The notes under the pieces: model-generated
What the model was told of the DNA's origin: nothing
Seen by the model: the letters and a program-made list of their open reading frames with translations, nothing else
The model's database searches: none
Program-made: the position numbers and the translations under genes
Part shown: positions 1-11,957 of the stretch, piece by piece
Layout of the letters: every line of letters begins with the position of its first letter
Numbering within the stretch: position 1 is the first letter of the stretch
From: Plasmodium brasilianum
Taxonomy: Eukaryota; Apicomplexa; Aconoidasida; Haemosporida; Plasmodiidae
Length of the DNA stretch: 64,000 nucleotides
Direction: 5' to 3'
Assembly (NCBI RefSeq): GCF_023973825.1
Contig: NC_090125.1
Coordinates: 989,501-1,053,500 of the forward strand

Positions 1-167
1 AGGAATACATATGATATAATTATAGACTTATATCCATCGTTCTCTTCTCTCCCATTTTACATTTCTAATTATTAACAACTCCTTAACCGTACATTATTTA
101 AAAATAAAATTTCTAGCTGTAGAAATAAAAATTGTACATTTATTCTGTGATATTGTTATCTCAAATG

Positions 168-203
<36 letters not shown>

Positions 204-795
204 TCATTTGGTAAACAAAAAATTATGACCATGTTAGACATTTCTAACTTCAGTTTGAGAATACATTTCTGTGTATCATACGCTCATAATCAGTCTTCAT
301 TTTAAATGTTTGACCTTGTGGTAAAAAAATTAAATTAGAACAGTATATTTATCATACCCATTTCTGTTCATTTTTCTAATTTGTTTTTGTGTTTTTAGTG
401 TTTTTTGTTTTTTTCGTTTTTTTTGTTTTTTTTGTTTTCCTATTTTAAGAGGAAAATGTACGTACATTTACATACCATTTTGGCTAAGGGAAAAAAAAAA
501 AAAAATGAAATAAAAATAAAGAGCAACAAAGATATCATAACTAAATGAGACAAGAAATGTAATCACATATGCAAGTTATATAAGAGCATATTTTAGCATA
601 TGTGTCTATGTAACAACTATTAATATCTGGACAAACGATCGTGCATATTCAACTCAATGGCTAATTTAGTAACACATTTGGCATTACAAATTGATGAGTA
701 AATATCAAAAGACATAATAAATAAATGAGAAATCAGAAAAACGTCATACATAATAGTAGTACAATTTCTTGCACACAAATATATTCTATGTTATT

Positions 796-832
<37 letters not shown>

Positions 833-922
833 AAAGAAAGCTTCAAATTTTGTCTTCTTAATCTTTTAGATTAATTATTACATATAACAACATTTGTTAA
901 TTTCATTTTTCTCTTTTTTAAA
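1..922. other. AT-rich spacer, no gene seen
   Basis: No ORF with protein-like composition is visible. It holds an A tract near 168-200, T-rich tracts around 400-440 and another A tract near 803-830. The right part is the likely 5' flank of the CPW-WPC gene starting at 923. Confidence 0.6.
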
Positions 923-1322
923 ATGAAAAAATTTATTATCTTTTTCGCCTTGTCTTTTCTTAATATAATAAAACTCGGTGTTTCAGATGTTGTCTTAAAT
1001 GATAAAAAAACTTTTGTTTTTTCGGGTGATTTAAATTTAAGCAGTAAATACTCCAAAGAGAATAAGTCATTAGAGGAAGAAAATGAAAACAACACAATTA
1101 ACTTAGATATCATTATTAAGGATCGAGAAAAAATGAATGAGGCAGACCAGAATGTAAAAAGTAAAAATTCTATTTTTTTTTTAATTAAATTTTTGATTTT
1201 TTTATTAAAATGATTTCATTGAGAGAAGGTACATACATATACATTCTAGTGCCCCGGTGACGTATAAATACGTTTGTATATTTATGCGTGTGCTTGCCTA
1301 TATATTAACGGGCATACACACT

Positions 1323-1393
<71 letters not shown>

Positions 1394-4300
1394 CGGCTCT
1401 TCGTAATTAAACTTCTTTTTCATGTACTTATGAATAAAACGCAAGAAATGACAATGCACCGTCTGAAAATAATTACTCACAAATAAGCCTAAAATAAATG
1501 TTTATATAAATAATATGTGTGCACCTGTGAAGAACAAAGACAATAGAGTGGTGAACAAACAAACGAATTTTCTTTCTTAAAATATTTAATCTGTTTTTCC
1601 ACATAATTTAAATATAATACAGTGTAATATATTGTAATGTTATTACAGTTACATAGATTACTCATTATTCACAAATAGCTATTAAAATAAAATCATTTGT
1701 TGACTAATGTACTCTTGTCTTTCCACTTTCCAGATATTGTTAATGAGGCTACAAATGAAATCAAAAAGAAATATAACATAAACCAACTCCCATCATCTGG
1801 AAATAGTGAAGTAAGTGAGATGAATACAAATCAAATGATACGTCGTTTCTCTCTATGTTTTTGTCTCTATCTGCGCTTCCGTTTTGTTTTTCTTTTTAAT
1901 TTAAAAGCAAATACACAAGTTATTGTTACTATAAGAATTACTCAGGAAGAAGAAGAAGAAGCAAAGGAAGAAAGCGCATTTCTTCTAGATGACTTGGAGG
2001 AAGCGGCTCAGAATTTCTCTTCTTCCGATGAGCAGGTTGTAAAAAAAAAAGAACTAAAAATGGTGCAGTAAAAAGGGGATACACACTATACCTTTAATGC
2101 AAACTCTGAAAACATTTTAAATATTTTCTTATGCTTTTTTTTATTTTTTAGAATGAAAATAGCTCCGAAAAAGAAACTGAATTAAAGAATGTAAAGAAGT
2201 ACCAGGCGGAAGTTATCTATTCCATGAATAAGGACAACGTTTACAAAAATTTTGATTCCGATGAATTGGAAAAATTTGAACAGGTAGAAAGGAGAGTAAA
2301 ACAAAAAAATAAAGAAGTGAAAAGGAAAAGGAGAAAAAAAAAAAATTATTTTTTTTCTTTATTTATTCGGTACATTTTCTGCTTATTTTGTGATCCTTTT
2401 ATGCACCCGTTTTTTTAGACACTGAAGGACTCAGAAGACGTAAGACTCGTATTTCGTTTAGATTTAAAAAAAAAAAAAAAAAAGGAAGCACTTACCACTA
2501 CAACCAACACTACCACTATTTTATTTTTATTTTTTTTCTTTTCCAATTTTTACCAAAAATTAGGTATGCGATCAGGATTATTCTTTGCCGTGCCCTCTGA
2601 ACTTTTTCCGGACTAGCTCCGGTTGCGTCCCGCAAAATTCGTATGAAGGACCATGCAATAAAGTACGTAATACTACATAAGCGTGTGTCCACACACATAT
2701 GTAAACGTTAATACAAACCCACACGCATGAGTATTTTTACATGTTGCATATGAACACCCTCAACAACAATGAGTATCTACCATGTAAAAACATTTTACGA
2801 CTAAACAAAACCTAGGTACAAGATAAGCTAATGTTTCTATATGATAATCAAAAAGAGAGTTGGGCTGATATTTGTGGCGCTAATTGGCCATGTATACCTT
2901 TAGCTTGTCCTTATGGAACTGATTATGATTCTACTTGTCCAATTAACTGGATAGATATAGGAAAAGGTATTTGCAGGAGTATATATATAAATGAAAAATG
3001 CCGAAATGATATAGACTTTTCTAGTACGACTATTGTTGATAAGAAAAAATTCGAACAATTATGTGGCATAAGATGGAAATGTAAGTCTGTTAGTTATATA
3101 ACAAATTTTGAATCAATCTGCCCCTTATATTGGACATACCTGTATGATTACAAGTGTAAATCCCCAGAAGATTATAAAGGACCTTGCCCAAATATTATTA
3201 ATTTAAAAAAATATAACACTGAGGAAGGAAAGAAAAACGTAGAAATTGCTTGCTTAGTGAACTGGCCTTACAATGTCAAAGATAATGCGCGCCAAAGGGA
3301 CTACAGCGTGGCCTGCCCAATGTAAGCAACCCCGACCGCACAATGAGAAAATTAAAGATAATTTGAATAAATAAACATTAAAATGAAATTAAAATGGATG
3401 ATAAATGAATAGGAAAATTAAATAAAAAGGACGATAAATAAACCGAAAAATAAAATAAATATGAAGAAAGGAAATAATAATAAAATAAATAAATAAAAAA
3501 ACAACAACCACGTATGAAAAAAATATGGATATTTCTTTTTTCTTTTTTCTTTTTTTTTAATTAATTTATGATGCCTTTCACCCTTTAGAGGCTGGTCGTT
3601 GATGGAAAATAATATGTGTAAAGCTCCTGAGAATTACAAGCTAACCTCCATATGCAATGACGAAGTTTCATTTGTTAACATGAACCTGCAGCAGAAGGAA
3701 TCTTATTCAACCGCTTGTAATGTTGATTTTCCCTTTAAAGGTAATTCATGAGAGACAAAATAAAAATAAAATAGTAATGAGAAAAAATACGCAAAAATAT
3801 AATGTCTTAAGCCTTTTCACACATTTTCCCCCCATTTAAATATGAACATTAAATAACATAAAAATATATGTACACGCACATCCCTTTACTCATGTACAGA
3901 TAGGACCGAGTGTAAACGTAACTACTCATTTATGTGCCCTATGGGGTGGATACCTTCTAATAAGGAAGGGTATTGTAAAGCACCAATTGGATATAAAAAC
4001 AAAATTTGTAAAAAACAATCTCAGTTTAAAAATATTTCAGATAGCCAAAAAAACTATTATTTAAAATTTTGTAACATTGATTGGCCATGTGAAGGCGAAA
4101 TTCAGAACTCCGCGGTACTAAATTAGAGAATATATGTACACAAATATATATGTTCACATGGTTATACGTACACATGCATGTATGTGTATATACCTTCCAT
4201 GTGAGCAAAATTGTTCGCTCCCTTTTTCGAAATTACACCTTTAAACCCTTTTCTATTATTTGCTTATTTTTCTTTTACTGTTTGTAACGTTTTTGCAGAT

Positions 4301-4397
4301 ATACACTAAACTTGCCGTGGATTACTTGACTGAAAATTCCATAAAACGGGACAGCGGTAAAACACTGAAGGATGGTTTTTGTTTGGCACCCACGAAC

Positions 4398-4428
<31 letters not shown>

Positions 4429-4565
4429 AACGTACATATATGTGTACGTTTACACATATACGAACTAATGTACATACGTACATATGTTCATTCACCTGTG
4501 TATCTTGTTACCTTGTTGCCACTTTTGCAGGCCCCATTGACTCCGAAACGGGAATAATTATTTAA
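923..4565 (+). CDS. CPW-WPC family secreted protein, 11 exons
   Basis: I reconstruct exons 923-1160, 1734-1810, 1946-2035, 2152-2283, 2419-2439, 2564-2662, 2816-3321, 3589-3740, 3900-4114, 4299-about 4431 and 4531-4565. Reading phase is preserved and introns have GT..AG ends, giving about 565 residues. The N-terminus (MKKFIIFFALSFLNIIKLG) is a signal peptide. An acidic Glu/Asn-rich stretch follows. Exons 6-9 then carry repeated cysteine motifs: CPLNF, CGANWPC, CPINW, CGIRWKC, CPLYW, CLVNWPY, CPMIGW, CNVDFPF, CPMGW and CNIDWPC. These are the paired 'CPxxW ... WPC' signatures of the family, about five domains. CPW-WPC proteins are known from zygote/ookinete stages of Plasmodium, where several are surface-associated. 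The last domain is degenerate: exon 10 has GFCLAP but no CPxxW. The exon 10 donor is uncertain because it lies in or next to a TA microsatellite; reading through to 4565 is also open. Confidence 0.88.
1329..1390. repeat. TA microsatellite in intron 1 of the CPW-WPC gene
   Basis: A (TA)n tract of about 60 bp, interrupted once, lies inside the first intron (1161-1733). It makes spurious Tyr/Ile-repeat ORFs. Confidence 0.9.
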
Positions 4566-4993
4566 AAATAATTCATGTATGTGCATTTATGTAATGAAAA
4601 TAGCTAGCTGATGAATATTACGAAATAAAAAAGTGAAGGCATAAAAAAAAAAAATTTTCAGAATAATTTTTTTTTCCCTTGTATAATTATATACATACAT
4701 GCGCACATACATATAAGCAACTTTTTCGGAACTAAAATGAGACTACATAAAATAGCTGATATGCTCTGCTTAAGACAAAAATATAGTGTTATACTTCATA
4801 CCTGCGTGAACAATATAAAACTAAAACAGGTTTATATACATAGTCAAATTTCACACTACATTAACAAAAAGTTTTATATCATTTTGTTCCCATAGTTGTT
4901 GTCTTAATGTATATGCAAAATAGCACTATGAACACGGATCAGCTCTTTCAAATATGTAACGTCATTTTAATAATTATTCCCCCCTCATCAAAT

Positions 4994-5005
4994 AAAAAAA
5001 AAAAG

Positions 5006-5093
<88 letters not shown>

Positions 5094-5099
5094 AGAAAA
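4994..5099 (+). repeat. Poly(dA) tract about 100 nt long
   Basis: Almost pure A with three or so single G interruptions; the longest uninterrupted run is 75 A (5006-5080). It is far longer than the 15-30 nt A runs elsewhere in the window and so is prone to length error or polymorphism. Confidence 0.9.
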
Positions 5100-6889
5100 A
5101 CATAACATAGCAACGTAAAATAACGTAACGTCCTGTGCTTGTTAATTGGACCAGCTCGCGCCATATTAAGCTTTAATTACTTATATTTTTTATTTTAACA
5201 AATTAGCGGTTGACATGTACATAACAGTTTCATTAGTTTTGCATTATTCTCTATCAATTTTAATTAGATTTACATATGTGTATATGCATGTGTCATTTGA
5301 AATATAGTCTTCTTTTTATAACTTTATTTTATCTGAAGGGGCATATTTAATTTTTCTAAACTTGAAACAAAAGTTACGAAATATTGCTCTTATATATATT
5401 TATATCTACTACGTATAGGATCCCAATGTACGTACATACATCAAATATACATACGTATATACATATATGCACATATACATATTAATAAATTAGCACAAAT
5501 ACTTAAAATAAACGTGCAAAAAAAATCGCTTAAAAAATAGTCATGAAATGGGAAAAAATAAAAAATAAAAAATGAATGAATGGATAATCCACAATGAATA
5601 AGGAGTAAACTAAATTGTAATAACTCCCCTAGTATAAAATATTTTTTTTGGTAAAACTTGACCAAATTTCATCCTTATTTTTATTCTTTATTTTGACGAT
5701 TTAAATGAATATTCACAGGTACTTACATACAAACATGCGTAAATACATACGTACTGTGCATATATGACATACGCAAATATTAAACTAGAATATTTTTTTG
5801 CCTATTTTTTACCGTCTTTGTTGTACAACAAAATGTAATACATAATACATGTTCATATATGAAGGCAAAACAATAGTAACAAAATAAAAAATAAATAATT
5901 CTTTCAAAAAGGTACATAAGAGAAGTTATGTGTTAATTTAACATGTACTTGTTTATATTTTTAAAATCATTTTTTTGTTTTTACTTTTATTTTTCCTCAT
6001 TTTTTAAAAGGGTTGGATATACGATTTTTTTTTTAAAAAAAATTTGCAATAAGTTTAGGTTGCATTGATACGAAGCAAAATAGGGAGGTAATATATATAC
6101 ATATATATATGTATATTACGAAATAGAAAAATGGTCATTTTTAAAGTTTTATGATGTTTTCATCTTTTTACTTTTTTTTTCTCCCATTTTACATTCATTT
6201 TTTTGCTGCTTTTTTCTTTATTTTCCATGAATTAAAAAAAAGGCCATACAGCCATTTGGACATATATCAATAATTTGTTTTATATTGGTTTATTGTGGTT
6301 AGTTTTTGAGGATTCAAATATATATATTTTTTTCATTCTCTTTTCCCTTTTTTTTTTTTCTTTTTTTTTTTTTTACCACAAACTGAACAATTTGCGCACA
6401 CTATCATTATATCGACCAAATGGCACATCATTTATGTGTTGTAAATGATGAAGTGAGAAAATATATTCATTGATCATCGCTATTTTTATTTGGTACCTGT
6501 TTTATGTCCTTGAAAACATTTCTCTTGCAAATTAAAGGAAAACGTTCCCGCTTGTTTAAGTTGCTTACCAAGTTGAATGGGCAAGAAAGAAAGCTAGTGA
6601 GAACATATACACATATTCATATATGTACGCATGTGAATACATGTACATATATTACACATATCATGAATGGATAGCGCGCTGCTTACGTACTTATACATGA
6701 TAACCATATAATGAGGGATCACTGTTACAGGGAAACATCCGATATGTGTACATTTTTTTTCTTTTTTTTTTTTGTAAAGTTAGTATGCTCAGAAGGGGAA
6801 TATTTTAGAGGGGTATACGGATGTGCAAATCGTCTCTTTTAAACGAATGTATGTACATAGAAAAATTGTGTTAAAAAAAAAATAAAAAT

Positions 6890-6925
<36 letters not shown>

Positions 6926-7173
6926 AAAAATATAATATAAAAAATTATAAATCATAAACGTGGCATAAAAAATAATGATACATTAACTGTGTAATATTAA
7001 AAAATGGGAACATAACAGTGGTGTAGCAAAAAAAAAATAAAAAATAAAAAAAATATACATATATATACGTATACATGTGTATGTCCGTATATGTGCATAT
7101 ATATACATCTAGATAGACAGTATAACAATAAAAAATGCAGTAAGGCCAAAAAAAAAAAAAAAAAAAAAAAAAA

Positions 7174-7219
7174 GAAATAACAATAACAATAACAATAACA
7201 ATAACAATAACAATAACAA
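7174..7219 (+). repeat. CAATAA hexanucleotide array in the 5' flank of the methyltransferase gene
   Basis: About seven copies of a 6-nt unit (aacaat/aataac) end about 110 bp before the ATG at 7330, just after an A-run (7149-7173). It is probably in the 5' UTR or promoter. Confidence 0.8.
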
Positions 7220-7329
7220 GAAGAGTAAAACTAGCAACAACAGAAACAGCAATAGAAGCAGTGAGAATTATCGCGCTAGCAATATAAGCGTGTAGAGCTG
7301 CAAGTTCAACTACTGTAGGGGCAAGTATA

Positions 7330-9503
7330 ATGGACACATCGGGTGAAAGGGATTACGTCCTAGAAAGGAGTAACAAAATAGAAAGTATTGAAATAAATAA
7401 GAAAAAAAAATACAGCAATTTAGTATCGCTACTAAAGAAAGATAAAGATCATTTTAGTGATAATATGTTAATAGAACAAAAAGGACAGGACATTTTTAAA
7501 GAATTACCAACTATTATTGGGGAAGAATCTTTTTGTGAATTAAGAAAACGTACAAATTGTAGCAGCAATATGAAGGAAATACCGGATGATATGATGAGGA
7601 TGACAATGATGTTGCACAATATGTACAACAAGACATCAAGTGAAGCAACAGAAGATTTAACCGAAAGTTCCAAATATTTAAAAACGTATAGTAGCAAGAA
7701 GAGAGTATACACACCTAGTAAATTTGAAAACCACAGCATTTTTAATGTGGAAAATTATCAAAATGACGAAAATGATGGAAGCATTAACAAAGCGTCAATG
7801 TACAGCACTCCAAAAAAGAGATATTATTCAAATAAAAGAAAAATGAATAATAAGGATGATGTTGATGTTGATGTTGATGATGATGATGATAATACTATAA
7901 ATACAAGTGCAAATAAAATAAAACGGAGAAAAAGAAAAAAAAAAAAAAAAAAAATATATATGATGAATTGTTAATACATTCACATACACCTTTAAGAGAA
8001 GAAAGGAAATATAATTTAGAGGAACTATCTGATTATGAAAAAATAGAAACAGCAGATAAATGGGTAATGAATAAATCTCATGTGAATGAATTACCTGAAC
8101 ATATTAAAAGTGAATATGTGTCTTACTTATGTAGCCCCTTGAAAAGAAGCGAAAGATTAATAAAATCCAAAATAAACAAAATGCTGAACGCGAATGTGGA
8201 AAGTTTGAAGAAGGAAACGTTAGGTGAGATGAAAGAGGTGAGAAGTAACAGCGGTGGTAATGGTAATGGTAGTGGCAACAACAATATCGTTGGGAATAGT
8301 AATAGTGGCATTAGTGAAAGCAATAATGACAGGAAGAACAGTGGAAGTAGTGGTACTGAAGGTGGTGGCGAGGGGTACCAAATTATGGAGTGCGATTTCA
8401 AACCGGAAGAGGAAGAAAAATGCTGGGATGATTACTACACCCAAAGTAATGACAAGGTAAGACCATTCACTGGTATATCGACAGAATTAGCTGTCAATAT
8501 AATTAGCGAATTGTTGAAGTCAAAAGTAAAAAAAATAAAAATTGAAAATAAAGAATTGTTTTCACCTATAACGGAAAATGATACAATAATGGAGATAGGA
8601 CATGGTAATCATCCCTTAGCTGTTCAGATGTTTGAGAAATGGGGAACAGTTGGAAGATATGTAGGTGTAGAATTCAGTGGGTTAGCTAGTAAAGAAGCTT
8701 TAAAATGTGAAAAGTTAAAAAATTTATTTTTAAAAAGGAAAGTGGAATTTATAAAAGTATTAAGTATGAAATATTATAAAGAGGATAATACCTTAGATGG
8801 TATAGTAACACAGTCGAATATATCACCTCCAAATACGAAAACTGATTTTATCAAATCATATAGTTTTAAATATATATTTGCAAAGAGTACTTTAGATTAT
8901 ATTACGTGCCGAATGGATAATATTGGCAATAGTTGTGACTGGGAAGAAGATTTGCAAATTTCTCCATCAGTTGTTGAAATGTTTAACAGTTTATCCGATT
9001 CTTTGCAAAGCAGTGGATGTAAAAGTAGTAACAGTAATGGTAATAATAGTAATAGTAGTAATGGTAATAATTTTAATAGTTGTGGTAATAATAGTAATAG
9101 TAACAGTAATAGTAATAGCAGTAATAGCAATGGTAAAAATAATTCTTGTATAATATTTGTCGAACCAAGTAACTCGTCCAAATTTCGGGATCATGTACTA
9201 ACAATTTTTAAAGTTATCTATACAGCAACTTTTAAATATAACAGCTCATCGAAATTCTTGAGATTATGTAAAATAACGAATAATATTAAAGCATGTGGTT
9301 ATATGATAGAGAAAAGAAATGAAGTATATCAAAGTTTTGAACAAATCAGACATGAATTTTTAAAATTAATTTTAAAGTCATCCGCTACCAAAAATCTTGA
9401 TGAGGTCGACTGGTATTTACCTACTACTGCTCCAAAAAAATGGCTAAGTAATTCACCGAACGATATTGAGTATTTGGTTAAGCTCGACAGGAGCAGGTTA
9501 TGA
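7330..9503 (+). CDS. SAM-dependent methyltransferase, METTL13/EEF1AKMT4-like fold, frameshifted in a poly(A) run
   Basis: Two overlapping open frames, 7330-7974 and 7968-9503, read as one protein of about 724 residues if one A is missing from the A20 run at 7935-7954. Downstream of the run the zero-frame reading gives NIYDELLIHSHTP without needing a new ATG; the second frame has only TTG at 7968. The N-terminal third is Lys/Asp-rich and disordered. The C-terminal part holds class I methyltransferase motifs. These are IMEIGHGNHPLAVQMF (SAM-binding motif I), VGVEFS (acidic end of strand 2), LDGIVTQ, FKYIFAKSTLDYIT (compare the 'DKGTLD' segment of METTL13-type enzymes) and IIFVEPSN. Two Asn/Ser-rich insertions interrupt the fold, near 8235-8360 and 9020-9140. 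WDDYY before the fold recalls the 'WDxRY' lead-in of eEF1A-lysine methyltransferases. The protein substrate is not provable from sequence. Confidence 0.78.
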
Positions 9504-9554
9504 CCGTTGGGAATGGTCAGGGGTTAAGTTGGTCAGCATTATCAACAGATAATT

Positions 9555-9800
9555 CGACATTTTGGCGGTTCGGCCTTTTGGAAGTTTGACCTTTTGGTAG
9601 TTTGACCTTTTGGTAGTTCTACCTTTTGGTAGTTTAACCTTTTGGTAGTTCTACCTTTTGGCGGTTCGACCATTTCGCAGTTCGACCATTTCGCAAATCG
9701 ACCATTTCGCAGATCGACCATTTCGCAGATCGACCATTTCGCAGATCGACCATTTCGCAGTTCTACCATTTCGTAGTTCGACCATTTCGCAGTTCGACAA
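9555..9800. repeat. 16-bp minisatellite, two sequence families
   Basis: About 15 tandem copies. The left half is built on tttgaccttttggtag and the right half on ttcgaccatttcgcag, with a switch near 9660. The period is not a multiple of 3. It starts about 50 bp after the methyltransferase stop and is more GC-rich than its surroundings. Confidence 0.88.
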
Positions 9801-10424
9801 TTACAGGGAAAATTTGAAGGTATTTTTTTTCGTATGAACTGAATGCATCAGGATCTATACCAGATTTGCCTCTATCTTTTAACGATAAAAAAAGAAAAAA
9901 TATATGTATACGCATTGCCAAATAAATATGAAAGGAAACCGTCTTTTTTTATTTTATTTTTTTTTTTTAAAACAAAACTTTTTGTATATTTTTGACCGAA
10001 ACAATATTGTGCTATTATCTCATCGTTGTTGTAATTATTATAGCAAAACTTTGATTTCTCAAAGAATATATTTTAAATTTTATTTTCCCCCCTTCTCTTC
10101 ATCGGACTCAAGCTGTTCTTGTTGGAAGTTCTCCTTTCCAGTTTGCTTTTCACTTTTTACACATCGTTAGTCTGTTAAGCTGCGGCATGGGCGTACATGC
10201 ATGTGTATGTGTGCTCTTATGTTTTTGAATCAGCATGTCATTGGAAATATTCATGATGGCATGTGCATACACCTAATTTTATGTTCGTATGCATGTACTT
10301 TTTTTTTTTATTTTTTTTATTTCCCCCTTTTTGTTCACCCAAGTGCAGAGCAGTTTTAAGATATTTCAAAATGTATCCATTAAATGGTTAACCATATAAA
10401 ATGGTAAATATTCATGCATATATA

Positions 10425-10500
10425 TTGTTACACTGTTACGTTATTACATTGTTATGCTATTACACTGTTGCGCTGTTACACTGTTATAGTGTTATATAGT
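10425..10500. repeat. Degenerate ~10-bp GTTACACT tandem repeat
   Basis: Repeated variants of gttacactgt / gttattacat in the intergenic spacer; no coding potential. Confidence 0.6.
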
Positions 10501-10526
10501 TATATTTGTTAACTAGCTAAATTGTT

Positions 10527-10568
<42 letters not shown>

Positions 10569-11957
10569 TTGTTGTATATACTTTTAAGATAACAAACATG
10601 AGCAAATGGTTTATTCAAAATAAAAATTATCAAAATTGTGTTTTTCTTATCTTTTCTTTTCGTCTTGTTTCTTTTTCTTTTCTTTTTTTTTTTTTTTTTT
10701 TTGCGAACACGTATAACATTTATGTTTGTATAATATTAAACATACACACTTACAAAGGAAATGGAGGCGGATTTTCGTATCTCCCAAAAGTGATTAAAAC
10801 AAAATAAATAATAACACAATAATATACAAAAAAGAACGAATGAGCTGCTCTTTTTTAAGTGTACTTATACATAGTTAGCCATCTCGAATAGTTTAAAAAA
10901 GGAAAATCCTCATGGCATTTTGGTTAAGTATACTACCATTATGTAATTTCACCTTTATGATGATAGGGCAGAGCGCAAGTGCGACTATATAAGTTATATC
11001 ATTTTATTGTGTCGTATGTAATATATTGTTAGTGAAATTTACAAAATTCGAAAAGAGAGGGTGCTAAATAGGGTCTAGCAACAGTGCCACGATCATACGT
11101 ACATATTTCATACTTACGTAATACATACAAATACACATATATCTTACGTAAGTGCATATATACTCCCACTTGTGTGAAGACTCAAAAGATTGTTATTACA
11201 TACTAAAAATTAAGAATTTTCATAAGAACCATATGCTATAAATTTTTTTTTCTCTTTAAATGTGCTTTCTATTTATTGCAAATTGCCTTTTTTTTTTTTT
11301 TTTTTTTTGATTAGGTGGAGGTTAACTTATATTAAAACATTTTTTAAGATTCTCTGCATTTTTTCTGTACGTGTCAGGAACTTTTTTCTTTTTTTTTTTT
11401 TGATACTGCCATAATGCGTAATAGTAGCATACACTTTAACATGAAAAGCCGATCATGCGTACGTGTATATATGTATATAAATTTAAGTACACGTAGGTAA
11501 ATACATACGTACATACGTGTTATAATGCAATTGTCCATCAAAATGAGAAAAGCGTCTTTCATTTAAAGGCATAATATTTATGTTTTCATTTTAACATTTG
11601 GCAAAAAATATACATGAAACAAAGTACGTACGTACATTATGAACATATGAGTAAATGCGTAGTAAATATGCAAATAAATGACTGGACAAATGTTCTTTTC
11701 TCTCATTTTTTTTTGCAAACGTGTGTGCATATTAGCAAAAATAATTCCGCGGTAGGGTTATTCACAACAAGGGGGCTAAAAAAAAAATAATCTGCACATG
11801 TAAGAATATTGCAACATTGAAATTATCTCAATATCGAAATATTGCAATTATTGCTGTTATTCCAATATCGTGAATGTGACAAATGTCAGAGAATACCTGG
11901 GAGAGTTGTAATGAGACAGAATGTATATTCTTTTTTTGAATTTTAGAAAAAAGTAGA

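Larger units (their letters stand above)
4566..7329. other. Intergenic spacer with a very long poly(dA)
   Basis: No gene recognised. Contents are a 75-nt uninterrupted A run (5006-5080), scattered TA and ACATAC microsatellites, and poly(dT) near 6350-6374. A CAATAA hexamer array sits just 5' of the methyltransferase start. This is likely the 3' flank of the CPW-WPC gene plus the promoter/5' UTR of the next gene. Confidence 0.6.
9504..11957. other. Intergenic spacer with minisatellite and poly(dT)
   Basis: No supported gene. It contains a 16-bp minisatellite (9555-9800), a degenerate ~10-bp TTACACTG-type repeat (10425-10500), poly(dT) near 10530-10567 and 10680-10702, and ACATACGT-type microsatellites. 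It is the 3' flank of the methyltransferase gene and the 5' flank of the RimP-like gene. Confidence 0.6.

Noticed and set aside
8123..9194. Leu/Ile/Thr-rich ORFs in other frames of the methyltransferase
   Set aside because: Shadows of Asn/Ser (AAT/AGT) repeats read out of frame.
9542..9769. Minus-strand ORF with MVELRNGR/EPPKGR repeats
   Set aside because: It is a by-product of the 16-bp minisatellite; no upstream or downstream coding context.
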